Below are positions 1 to 7,080 of a stretch of DNA of 17,431 nucleotides, in pieces; position 1 is the first letter of the stretch; each line of letters starts with the position of its first letter. A model generated the notes under the pieces. That model saw only the letters and a list, made by a program, of their open reading frames with translations. It was not told where the DNA came from and made no database searches. Source of the stretch: Pseudanabaenales cyanobacterium (lineage in GTDB: Bacteria > Cyanobacteriota > Cyanobacteriia > Phormidesmidales > Phormidesmidaceae); NCBI GenBank assembly GCA_022360135.1, contig JAKSDM010001300.1, positions 1 to 17,431 on the forward strand, in the 5' to 3' direction. A program made the translations under genes and the position numbers.

Positions 1-486
1 GCCCAAACCGACAAAGGTAGCGAAGGCGAGCAACATCAGGGCGAACTGTTCTGGCGGACCAAATGCGAGGGCGAATTTTGCCATGGGTTGGGCGAAGAGG
101 GTGAAAAGCACCACTGAGATCGTGCCGCCGACAAATGAGGCGATCGCCGCCGCTGTCAGGGCTTGATCCGCCTTTCCCTGCAGCGCCAGCGGACGGCCGT
201 CAAAGGTAGTGGCGACAGCGGTAGAGGCGCCCGGAATACCTAACATAATTGAGCTAATAGCTCCCCCATACATCGCCCCATAATAAATGGCCCCTAGAAA
301 AATGATCGCGGAAGTCGGGGGCACCAGAAAGGTCATTGGCAAGAGGATGGCGACGCCGTTCACCGAGCCTAGGCCAGGGATTACACCGATGAATAGACCC
401 AATGTGCAGCCCACCATAATCAGCACTAGGTTCAGCGGTTGGCAAGCGATTAAAAACCCGTTAATTAGAGGGTGTAAAATGTCCAT
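1..486 (-). CDS. tctA: TTT transporter large membrane subunit TctA (partial, 3' end off window)
   Basis: Large permease subunit of a tripartite tricarboxylate transporter, a secondary uptake system for carboxylates in the cytoplasmic membrane that is fed by the TctC binding protein. The reverse strand reads open for 162 codons from ATG at 486 to the window edge, so about a third of the usual ~500 residues is present. It starts MDILHPLING, the usual TctA opening. Hydrophobic segments are interrupted by glycine-rich family motifs: GLFIGVIPGLG (about residues 30-40), YYGAMYGGAISSIMLGIPG (about 72-90) and then FDGRPLALQGKADQAL. It lies 17 nt after the tctB stop with no clear Shine-Dalgarno sequence, so translation is probably coupled to tctB. 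Family identification is firm; the substrate cannot be told from sequence, since TTT systems carry citrate, tartrate, aromatic acids and others. Confidence 0.93.
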   Translation of the reverse strand, partial: MDILHPLINGFLIACQPLNLVLIMVGCTLGLFIGVIPGLGSVNGVAILLPMTFLVPPTSAIIFLGAIYYGAMYGGAISSIMLGIPGASTAVATTFDGRPLALQGKADQALTAAAIASFVGGTISVVLFTLFAQPMAKFALAFGPPEQFALMLLAFATFVGLG

Positions 487-503
487 CGCAGTGGCTGAAC
501 AGT

Positions 504-1094
504 TTAGAGGAAGAGATTATAGAGGGGGTAAAACAAAGTTTCGGTGTAGCCCTTAGGTAAAGTGATTTTCAAGGCTATTTCAAAAAAGAAGAACATAATG
601 ATGGGGGTGAGCAGAGCAAAGATAATCGCCAATTTCCATGAATGGCGACCGACGAAACGCAGTTGAAGAATCAGAAACAGGAGCGTTGCACCATACAATC
701 CCAGCCAAGAAACCGCCATCAGCATGGCGATCAGCAAACCAGCATTGACGAGAAACTGATTCGCCCCCCGTCTATCCATAAAAGGGGCGGTTGAACGAGA
801 GATCGGTTTAGCGCGCTGGAGCCAATTGATGATGATCCAAATGCAGCAGATTAGCATACCCAAAGCCGTCCAGAAGGGGAAGGCGCCAGCTCCAACTTCC
901 CCATTGACGGTATAGCCAATGGGGAGCTTCGCACCTTCGGACATGAGGTAAATGGAAAAGATCGCCAATGCGATCGCCGCCATCAAATCCGCCAGTCGGG
1001 TAGAAACGGCTACGCTTACCTTGTACTTATTCCACCGCGCCAGCTTGCTTGAACGGCGGCGGGGTCGCTGATCCCACGTCTCAGTAGGTCGCAT
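504..1094 (-). CDS. tctB: TTT transporter small membrane subunit TctB
   Basis: Small membrane subunit of the tripartite tricarboxylate transporter, a poorly conserved four-helix protein that partners TctA. The 196-residue product has a basic, hydrophilic N-terminus of about 30 residues (RPRRRSSKLARWNKYK) and then four hydrophobic segments at about 33-52, 70-90, 113-142 and 151-175. The C-terminal LPKGYTETLF resembles the short conserved LPxG tail common in this family. Start ATG at 1094 is preceded by AGGAG at 1110-1106 on this strand, 11 nt away. It lies between tctC (26 nt upstream) and tctA (17 nt downstream), the classical C-B-A order, which supports the call more than the sequence itself does. 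The basic N-terminal extension is a little longer than usual, so a start nearer VAVSTRLADL cannot be excluded. Confidence 0.88.
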   Translation of the reverse strand: MRPTETWDQRPRRRSSKLARWNKYKVSVAVSTRLADLMAAIALAIFSIYLMSEGAKLPIGYTVNGEVGAGAFPFWTALGMLICCIWIIINWLQRAKPISRSTAPFMDRRGANQFLVNAGLLIAMLMAVSWLGLYGATLLFLILQLRFVGRHSWKLAIIFALLTPIIMFFFFEIALKITLPKGYTETLFYPLYNLFL

Positions 1095-1120
1095 TGAACG
1101 ATATTCTCCTGACTCTGTGC

Positions 1121-2167
1121 TTATTGGGCTTCATCATCCATGAGCAATTGCTGATGCAGCGCCTGTTGCTTACTCCAATAGCCTTTTAACTCATCGTTGG
1201 AAATAAATTCACCTTGCAGGCTTTTGCCTTGCATGTATTCCTGCCATTCTGGCGACTCATAAACCGCTGTAAACAAATTGCGGTAATAGGTTGCGGCTTC
1301 CTCGCTCATACCAGGCGCTCCCACTACGCTGCGCTGCATTAGATAGTCAAAGTCATACCCCAATTCTTTGAGGGTCGGCGTATCCGGGAATTGAGCCAGG
1401 CGCTCTGGCGTAAACGCAACAATGGGCGTAAATGTACCCTCTTCGTAGAAACCAAGTGCTTCTGAAGGATTGTTAACGGTTGAGTTGACTTGGGCGCCCG
1501 CCAACTGTTTAGCAACTTCACCCCCTCCCTCAAAGGGAATATAGGTGATGGCAAGGTCGAATGTAGTATTCAGGAAATCAGTCAGGATCTCATCCTCCTG
1601 TCCTCTCCCCGTACCGGCCATCAGCCAATCGTCTCCCGCCTCTTTAACTGCTTGCAGAAACTCTTCGAAATTGGTGACGCCGCTGTCCTTATGAACCCAT
1701 AAGACAAAGGTGTCTTCCGCCATACGGGCAATGGGAGTAAAACGACTGATATCGATGTTTAAATCTGGTTGCCGTAATGGAGTTGTATAAAAGCTGTTCA
1801 GCGTCACCATAATAGTATGGTTATCGCCTTCTTGACTCTTTAGATACTGTAGAGCTTCAGCTCCAGATCCACCCGCCTTGTTAATAGGAATTAACGGTTT
1901 GGACGCAAAGCCGCGCTCCGCCACAATGCTTTGCATTAAACGAGCCATCTTGTCGGCGCCGCCGCCCTTACCCGCCATGATGACAAAATCGATCGGCTTT
2001 TGAGGTTGCCAATCGGCGGCAGGTGTACTGGAAGAAGATGTAACCGGAGCATTGGCGGAATCGGGAATAGAAGATTCGATGGATGTCGGGGAAGAGCAGG
2101 CAGTGACCATCGCCATCCCAATAGCAAGTGGCCCCAGTAGTCGTATTATTTTGATGTTCATAAACAT
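1121..2167 (-). CDS. tctC: TTT substrate-binding lipoprotein TctC (Bug family)
   Basis: Extracytoplasmic solute-binding protein of the TTT system; it captures a carboxylate and passes it to TctAB. The 348-residue product has a short basic N-terminus, a hydrophobic stretch and a lipobox ending at Cys24 (MVTAC), so it is probably a lipid-anchored protein of the outer face of the inner membrane. A Ser/Pro/Thr-rich linker (25-50) precedes the Bug/TctC fold: FVIMAGKGGGADKMAR, then NKAGGSGAEAL, FTPIARMAEDTFVLWVH, the IPFEGGGEVAKQLAG segment and FPDTPTLKELGYDF. Glycine-rich loops that hold the ligand carboxylate through water molecules are visible in the first two. ATG at 2167 follows AGAGAGA; a second in-frame ATG lies two codons on. 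First gene of the tctCBA unit, with its promoter presumably in the long spacer to its right. Confidence 0.93.
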   Translation of the reverse strand: MFMNIKIIRLLGPLAIGMAMVTACSSPTSIESSIPDSANAPVTSSSSTPAADWQPQKPIDFVIMAGKGGGADKMARLMQSIVAERGFASKPLIPINKAGGSGAEALQYLKSQEGDNHTIMVTLNSFYTTPLRQPDLNIDISRFTPIARMAEDTFVLWVHKDSGVTNFEEFLQAVKEAGDDWLMAGTGRGQEDEILTDFLNTTFDLAITYIPFEGGGEVAKQLAGAQVNSTVNNPSEALGFYEEGTFTPIVAFTPERLAQFPDTPTLKELGYDFDYLMQRSVVGAPGMSEEAATYYRNLFTAVYESPEWQEYMQGKSLQGEFISNDELKGYWSKQQALHQQLLMDDEAQ

Positions 2168-2672
2168 TCTGTCTCTCTAATTGACTAACAGAACTAAGCC
2201 GAACTTGTGCATACTCACAAACACTACTATTGCCAACATCCCAAGGTGCAACTTAGCTGAACTGAAGCAGTTAAGCATACACAGCTATCAGCACTGTTAT
2301 TGCGAGCAATAGTTGAGATTATCTCTGACACTTGAGATGGCTCTATTGTCACTCGAAAATGATATTTTATGTATACGTAAATCCACTTATTAGTAAAGTT
2401 TATAGGCAAAGTTTTCTGGTAAATTTACCGATATCTATTCAGCGTTTATAGAAAGTGTTGCTATATACCTTGGCAAAAATTTCCTGTGTGCTTATTCTAT
2501 TTATAAGGCGATTTCTCTGGCCAAATAGCTATCTGGCCAAATAACTAGATATCTGACTAAGAATTATATCTAACGCTTTAGATTTGCCTAGAGTTCAAAT
2601 ACTTATGAATCAAGCTGAATCAGGAAATATGGCTGACTCAAAAATTCTTCAATAAATCAGCCTGATAACTGT

Positions 2673-2693
2673 CTGTCAACTATTAGTTGACAG
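2673..2693. repeat. Perfect 9-bp inverted repeat, 3-nt centre
   Basis: Arms CTGTCAACT (2673-2681) and AGTTGACAG (2685-2693) around ATT. It is not followed by a T-tract, so it is not an intrinsic terminator. The symmetric TTGAC/GTCAA core in the spacer between divergent genes suits a binding site for a dimeric regulator, but no regulator gene is adjacent. Confidence 0.5.
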
Positions 2694-2783
2694 CTGTAGG
2701 ACTTTGTTCTTGTCGAAATATTAGCTATTTCACAGATGGCTAATTATAATTAAAATAAAACTGCTATCATCAACTTTTCAATG

Positions 2784-2837
2784 ATTATTAAGACATCCCT
2801 ATCCATTATTATTATTAAGATATCCTTGCCCTATTAT
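2784..2837. repeat. Degenerate 27-bp tandem duplication
   Basis: Two adjacent copies begin ATTATTAAGA (2784 and 2811), continue (C/T)ATCC(C/T)T and end in ATTATT-like sequence. The first halves match almost perfectly, the second halves have drifted. No open frame crosses it. Confidence 0.45.
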
Positions 2838-3153
2838 TTTTAAATGTCTTATCCTCCTTCTTAAAGCTATCTATATTCGACAAACGTCTGACCTTACGCC
2901 ATGCTCCATTTCGAATGATAATCGATACTTATTAGAAATCTTCTCAGAAAATCTACGTAAAAAGGGCTGCGATTTTTTGATTGCTTATGGCGCTCATGAG
3001 GAAGAATGTTGATGATAGGGATATCAACTTATTAATATGAGAAATTCACGAGATGGAATCCAGCATCCAGGCGATGGCTGACTCCTAAATTTTGGCTCCT
3101 GGCTCAGCTAGATATTCTGGCTTAAGTGGATATCCAGATTTTGCAGTTGTCTT

Positions 3154-3160
3154 GAGGAAA
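3154..3160 (+). promoter_or_regulatory. Ribosome binding site of acyl-CoA synthetase
   Basis: GAGGAAA seven nt before ATG 3168; it fixes the start of this gene. Confidence 0.7.
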
Positions 3161-3167
3161 CCCTTCC

Positions 3168-4694
3168 ATGTCTGACCTAACAGAGTCCAAAACTCTGCTC
3201 ACCCTTTTGGCGGGACAAGGTGATCATTTAGCCCTAGTGGCGCCAGACTATCCTGGCTTGACGTATGATCAACTCCAGCAAAGCGTAATCAATCTGGCTA
3301 ACCAGCTCAATCGCTTGGGTTTAGGCCGAGGCGATCGCATCGCCATTGCCATGCCAAATGGGCCAGAGATGATTCTGACCTTTTTGGCGGCGGCCATGTG
3401 CGGTACAGCTGCTCCTCTAAATCCCAAATACACGCCAGCGGAATTTGCCTTTTACTACAGCGATACTGATGCAGACGCCTTGATTACCTTGGGTGATACA
3501 GTGACAGCGGCTCAAGCAGCCGCAACTGATGAGATGAAGCAGATTCAGGCGGCTTTACAGCCAGATGGGAGGCTGTCTTTTGAACAAGTGGGTGGAAAAA
3601 AGCAAGGTTCCCGAGCCGCTGAGTTGGCGGAATCAGACGATATCGCCATGATTCTGCACACCAGTGGGACAACCAGTCAACCTAAGCGAGTGCCGATTAA
3701 GCATCGGAATTTGGCGGCTTCCGCCCAAAATATTATCGGTACGTATCAGCTAAGTGAGGGCGATCGGGCGCTTTGTATCATGCCGCTATTTCACGTTCAT
3801 GGCCTGGTGGCGTCCATGCTCTCCACACTGGCTTCCGGGGGAACCGTAATTTGTCCGAGAGGCTTCAACGCGATAGAGTTCTGGCGTCTATTATCCACCT
3901 TTAAGCCAACCTGGTATTCAGCCGTACCAACCATGCATCAGCTTTTGTTAGCCCGAGCTAGTCGAAATCAAGAGGCTATCCAGACCAGTCCCCTCCGATT
4001 CATTCGCTCCAGCAGCTCCTCGCTACCGCCGATTGTGTTAGAAAGTCTCGAAGCTGCCTTCAAGGCGCCTGTGCTAGAAGCCTATAGTATGTCCGAGGCG
4101 TCTCACCAGATGACGTCGAATCCCCTACCGCCTGCAGCCCATAAGGCTGGCAGCGTCGGCTATGGGTTTGGGGTAGAGGTTGGCGTCATGGAAGAAGAGG
4201 GCGATCGCCTGCTAGAACCAGGGCAGCTCGGAGAGATTGTGGTCAAAGGACCTAATGTATTTGACGGCTACGAAAATAATCCGGCAGCCAATGCTAAGGC
4301 GTTTGCCAACAGCTGGTTCCGCACCGGCGATCAAGGGTTGGTTGATTCAGAAGGATACCTCTCCCTCACGGGACGCCTAAAAGAACTCATCAATCGGGGA
4401 GGAGAAAAAATTTCTCCTTTGGAAGTAGATAACGTTTTGCTACGCCATCCAGCTGTGGCTCAAGTCCTGACCTTTGGGGCGCCCCATAAAACCCTAGGGG
4501 AAGATATTCATACCGCTCTAGTGCTCAAGGACGCCACCGTCAGTGAACAAGACTTACGCAAGTACTGTTCAGAACAGTTAGCAGCGTTCAAGGTTCCCCG
4601 CCAGTTTCATCGGTTAGATGAATTGCCCCGGGGAGCGACTGGCAAACTACAGCGCCTCAAAATGGCTGAAATACTAGGTATTAAGGACAATTGA
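3168..4694 (+). CDS. Acyl-CoA synthetase, oxalyl-CoA synthetase (AAE3/Pcs60)-like
   Basis: Adenylate-forming acid-CoA ligase (ANL superfamily) that would activate a carboxylate with ATP and then form a CoA thioester. Motifs run in order: P-loop HTSGTTSQPKR at 164-174, the LFHVHG segment at 207-212, A5-type EAYSMSEASHQMTSNPLP at 304-321, RTGDQG at 385-390, hinge and A8 region INRGGEKISP at 408-417, and catalytic Lys493 in GATGKLQR. The EAY(S/A)M(S/T)EASH..SNPLP block, FKVP and the HTSGTTS form of the P-loop match plant AAE3 and yeast Pcs60, which activate oxalate, more closely than fatty-acid ligases. 508 residues is the family length. Odd point: the P-loop reads PKR where nearly all relatives have PKG. 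The neighbouring PanE-like reductase and the divergent carboxylate transporter fit use of a small carboxylate. Oxalate is an inference; malonate or another short dicarboxylate is possible. Confidence 0.85.
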   Translation: MSDLTESKTLLTLLAGQGDHLALVAPDYPGLTYDQLQQSVINLANQLNRLGLGRGDRIAIAMPNGPEMILTFLAAAMCGTAAPLNPKYTPAEFAFYYSDTDADALITLGDTVTAAQAAATDEMKQIQAALQPDGRLSFEQVGGKKQGSRAAELAESDDIAMILHTSGTTSQPKRVPIKHRNLAASAQNIIGTYQLSEGDRALCIMPLFHVHGLVASMLSTLASGGTVICPRGFNAIEFWRLLSTFKPTWYSAVPTMHQLLLARASRNQEAIQTSPLRFIRSSSSSLPPIVLESLEAAFKAPVLEAYSMSEASHQMTSNPLPPAAHKAGSVGYGFGVEVGVMEEEGDRLLEPGQLGEIVVKGPNVFDGYENNPAANAKAFANSWFRTGDQGLVDSEGYLSLTGRLKELINRGGEKISPLEVDNVLLRHPAVAQVLTFGAPHKTLGEDIHTALVLKDATVSEQDLRKYCSEQLAAFKVPRQFHRLDELPRGATGKLQRLKMAEILGIKDN

Positions 4695-4711
4695 TATGGG
4701 GTGGCGACTCT

Positions 4712-4779
4712 TTGTCACTTGTCACTTGTCACTTGATAATCACTAATGACGAATGACCAGTAACCAATGACCAATGATC
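4712..4779. repeat. Two heptameric short tandem repeat arrays in opposite orientation
   Basis: Three perfect copies of TTGTCAC (4712-4732) are followed, after 12 nt, by five degenerate heptamers: AATGACG, AATGACC, AGTAACC, AATGACC, AATGATC (4745-4779). The reverse complement of the second array reads GGTCATT, so the two arrays can pair as an imperfect hairpin of about 25 bp. Heptameric repeats like these are typical of cyanobacterial intergenic regions. It lies in the 141-nt gap between the synthetase and the PanE-like gene. Confidence 0.8.
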
Positions 4780-4824
4780 AGCTAGATTTTCCAGGTTAAA
4801 TGGATACCCACAACAGGCTCAGAT

Positions 4825-4832
4825 AAAGGTGA
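4825..4832 (+). promoter_or_regulatory. Ribosome binding site of PanE-like gene
   Basis: AAAGGTGA ends three nt before ATG 4836. This is close but consistent with use of that start, which lies directly before the dinucleotide-binding motif. Confidence 0.55.
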
Positions 4833-4835
4833 ACT

Positions 4836-5813
4836 ATGAAGATTTGCATTGTCGGCGCTGGGGCGATCGGGGGGTACATCGGCGCTAAGTTGGCCCAGTC
4901 TGATGCGCAGGTAACGCTGATCGCGCGAGGCGCTCATCTAGAGGCGCTCCAAACCCAAGGGCTGAAGCTACTCACGACAGATGGCTCAGAAGTGTTGATT
5001 AAAAATGTGGTCGCCACTCAGGATATCCAGGCAGTAGGGCCGCAAGATGTCGTGATTGTCGCTTTGAAGGCCCAAAGCGTCGCCAACATCGCCCCGGTTT
5101 TACCTGTGTTATACGGCCCAGAAACGATGGTGGTGACGGCTCAAAACGGTGTTCCCTGGTGGTATTTTCGCAAACAGGACGGTCCCTATGAAAATCAGCG
5201 AATTCAAGCTATCGATCCGGATGGCGTGATAGAGGCCCATATTCCAGTGGATCGGGTAATCGGCTGTGTCGTATACCCAGCGGCTGAATTAGCGGCTCCT
5301 GGCGTTGTCCGGCATTTGGAGGGCGATCGCTTTTCTCTAGGCGAGTTAGATGGGACCAAGACAGAGCGAATTCAGCAGCTCTCGAAAGTTCTGCGTAAAG
5401 CGGGTATCAAGGCGCTGGTCCGCACCCAGATTCGCAATGAGCTATGGGTAAAGTTGTGGGGAAACCTGGCGTTTAATCCCATTAGCGCCATCACTCGCGC
5501 CACCTTGGAGCAAATCTGTCAATACCCGTTAACGCGATCGTTAGCTCGCAATATGATGCTGGAAGCGCAGGCGATCGCTGAAAAACTCGGGGTTGAATTC
5601 GGCGTCACCCTAGAGCAACGGATTGATGGGGCTGAAAAAGTGGGGGCTCACAAGACTTCAATGCTGCAAGACATTGAGCTGGGTCGTCCCACGGAAGTAG
5701 ACGCCCTTGTCGGGGCTGTTGCGGAATTGGGAAGATTGACCAACACGCCGACTCCTCATATTGATGCAGTTTACGCCAGTGTCAAATTATTGGAGAGGTC
5801 GTTACTGGCGTGA
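4836..5813 (+). CDS. Ketopantoate reductase family oxidoreductase (PanE/ApbA-like)
   Basis: NADPH-dependent 2-oxoacid reductase of the 6-phosphogluconate-dehydrogenase-like superfamily. The N-terminal Rossmann domain opens MKICIVGAGAIGGYIGAKLA, with the GxGxxG at 7-12, and IARG at 29-32 is in place for the NADPH phosphate. The C-terminal helical domain carries ELWVKLWGNLAFNPISA (202-218) with the candidate catalytic Lys206 and Asn210/Asn214, and MLQDIELGRPTEVDALVG (276-293) with Glu288. 325 residues is somewhat longer than typical biosynthetic PanE (about 300). The extra NGVPWWYF (104-111) and GCVVYPAAELAAPGVVRH (143-160) blocks belong to a subgroup often found in catabolic gene clusters. I therefore leave open whether it makes pantoate for CoA or reduces a different branched 2-oxo acid handled by the adjacent synthetase and transporter. 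It lies 141 nt downstream of the synthetase on the same strand. Confidence 0.88.
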   Translation: MKICIVGAGAIGGYIGAKLAQSDAQVTLIARGAHLEALQTQGLKLLTTDGSEVLIKNVVATQDIQAVGPQDVVIVALKAQSVANIAPVLPVLYGPETMVVTAQNGVPWWYFRKQDGPYENQRIQAIDPDGVIEAHIPVDRVIGCVVYPAAELAAPGVVRHLEGDRFSLGELDGTKTERIQQLSKVLRKAGIKALVRTQIRNELWVKLWGNLAFNPISAITRATLEQICQYPLTRSLARNMMLEAQAIAEKLGVEFGVTLEQRIDGAEKVGAHKTSMLQDIELGRPTEVDALVGAVAELGRLTNTPTPHIDAVYASVKLLERSLLA

Positions 5814-6175
5814 CCTGGGAAAGAGAGCAGGGGAGACAATCAAAGAAGTCTCACTTATATGGACTGAAATGCATCAACAAAAGGAACCATTTCATAATAT
5901 CTTTGAGACGGTGCAAGATTGGACAGTCGAAATTAATGTTTATCAGTGGCAAGTGCTCAATCCTGAACTCTGAGCGGTTGGAAGCCTAACATAGTCAAGC
6001 GGCGCAGCCAGTCTAGTTGAGTGTGATGATTGCGCTTCGCCGCAGGTTTAACAGTAAACTTAGGTGCGGATGGTCCTTGAAAAGGAACACTCTAACCATC
6101 GCAAGGCATTAACCCCCTCTCAAGGTATTAAATTGTTCATTAATGGCGCACAGGTTTGCAGAAAAATGGGTCGAG
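5814..6175. other. Intergenic region between convergent genes
   Basis: A frame running on past the panE-like stop to 5973 encodes nothing I recognise and has no start signal of its own. The right half has a small hairpin TCCTT-gaa-AAGGA (about 6072-6084) that could help end transcription from either side, but there is no T-tract. I see nothing else. Confidence 0.5.
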
Positions 6176-6727
6176 TTAACCGAACACAGAACCATCCGGC
6201 CCGATGGCTCCCTCCAAATTAGTATCTGTCAGATTAGCATTTGTCAGATCAGCGCCTTTGAGGTTGGCGTTCTTCAAAGTGGCGTCTTCTATATTAGTCT
6301 GTCTCAGATTGGCCTCTGCTAAGTTAGCGCCTAACAAAACAGCCCCTCTAAGCTCCGCCGATTCTAGAGTGGCTGCCTGCAAATCGGCGCCGTTGAGGTC
6401 CGCCGCTGTCAAGTTAGCTCCTGCTAAATTGGCTCGGACTAAATTGCTCTTCTCCAGATCACAGCCAAATAGCGAGGCGCCGCTCAGATTAGCGTCCTGC
6501 AAGTCAGCTCCCTTTAGGTTGGATCCGGTAAGGTCGGCGTTGACCAGATTGGCCCCCGCTAGATTAGCGCCAACTAGTTTTACTCGCCTCAGTCTGAAGC
6601 CAGCTAACTGCAATCCAGACAGATCTAAATTAGTTAAATCGGCGCCTTCTTTAACCTCAGTTAAAGCTGAGAGCAGCTTTTGTTTGTCTATTTCCGCCAT
6701 ACCTTTCAGAGATGTAAGTAGTCGCAT
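6176..6727 (-). CDS. Pentapeptide-repeat protein
   Basis: The 183-residue product is almost entirely pentapeptide repeats of the A(D/N)LxX type. From Leu31 to Leu171 the central hydrophobic residue recurs every five positions without a break (about 29 repeats), predicting a right-handed quadrilateral beta-helix of seven or so coils. A short charged helix (residues 8-28, GMAEIDKQKLLSALTEVKEG) caps the N-terminus and a GPDGSVFG tail ends it. There is no signal peptide or membrane segment, so it is probably cytoplasmic, or thylakoid-associated through a partner. Pentapeptide proteins are very numerous in cyanobacteria and mostly of unknown role; gyrase protection is known only for a few (MfpA/Qnr type). 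The start is uncertain: ATG 6727 has no clear Shine-Dalgarno sequence, and ATG 6700 (MAEIDKQ) is equally plausible. No neighbour suggests a function. Confidence 0.88.
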   Translation of the reverse strand: MRLLTSLKGMAEIDKQKLLSALTEVKEGADLTNLDLSGLQLAGFRLRRVKLVGANLAGANLVNADLTGSNLKGADLQDANLSGASLFGCDLEKSNLVRANLAGANLTAADLNGADLQAATLESAELRGAVLLGANLAEANLRQTNIEDATLKNANLKGADLTNANLTDTNLEGAIGPDGSVFG

Positions 6728-7080
6728 GCCAATTTCGTGTCATTTTGTTGAAGTTTTACTGTTATTACTCCTATCAGGAAGGAGGATCTACTTAAGCTAG
6801 AACTTTCTAGCTGGGAAAGAAATCAGAAGACAAAAATCTGAAAACAGGAGTCAGCTGTTGCTGAACTCTGTATCCTATCTCAGGATAATTTCTCGACTTA
6901 AGTTGATACCCTATCAGAGTAATAAATCGATGACACGTCACTATTCACGCCAACCCAAGGGTTAGTTCCAGCAATAAAGGATACGCGATCGCGCATCCTA
7001 AATGAAAGTCCTACTAAATTTCCTAGTTCATGGCGTCTATTTGATTAAAGAACATCAATCATCGCACCCCATCTCCTATC
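6728..7080. other. Intergenic region upstream of pentapeptide gene
   Basis: No gene seen. It contains the palindrome at 6795-6812 and one GCGATCGC site near 6986. The pentapeptide gene promoter should lie in its left part; the right part is the 3' flank of the exchanger gene. Confidence 0.5.
6795..6812. repeat. Near-perfect 18-bp palindrome upstream of pentapeptide gene
   Basis: AGCTAGAACTTTCTAGCT: 8-bp arms around a 2-nt centre, about 70 nt before the pentapeptide start. It could be an operator or a cruciform-prone site; no T-tract follows on either strand. Confidence 0.5.

Larger units (their letters stand above)
2168..3167. other. 1-kb AT-rich gene-free spacer between divergent tct and acyl-CoA synthetase genes
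   Basis: No convincing gene on either strand. A 60-codon open frame at 2227-2409 (minus) has no Shine-Dalgarno sequence, low-complexity composition and no recognisable motif. The stretch is clearly more AT-rich than its neighbours and lacks GCGATCGC sites. It holds a direct repeat CTGGCCAAATA (2517-2527 and 2533-2543), a perfect inverted repeat at 2673-2693, a degenerate 27-bp tandem duplication at 2784-2837, and an 11-bp direct repeat ATGGCTGACTC (2629-2639 and 3074-3084). It must contain the promoters of both divergent transcription units, but I cannot place them reliably. Confidence 0.6.

Noticed and set aside
2227..2409. 60-codon minus-strand frame upstream of tctC
   Set aside because: No Shine-Dalgarno sequence, no motif, in AT-rich spacer; likely chance.
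5761..5973. 70-codon frame running past the end of the PanE-like gene
   Set aside because: It starts inside the PanE-like gene, has no ribosome binding site and no recognisable motif.
6204..6800. 198-codon open frame on the plus strand with a repetitive Ser/Ala/Leu/Lys-rich product
   Set aside because: It is the antisense of the pentapeptide-repeat gene; the five-codon periodicity keeps the opposite strand open. The minus-strand product has a clear protein pattern, this one does not.
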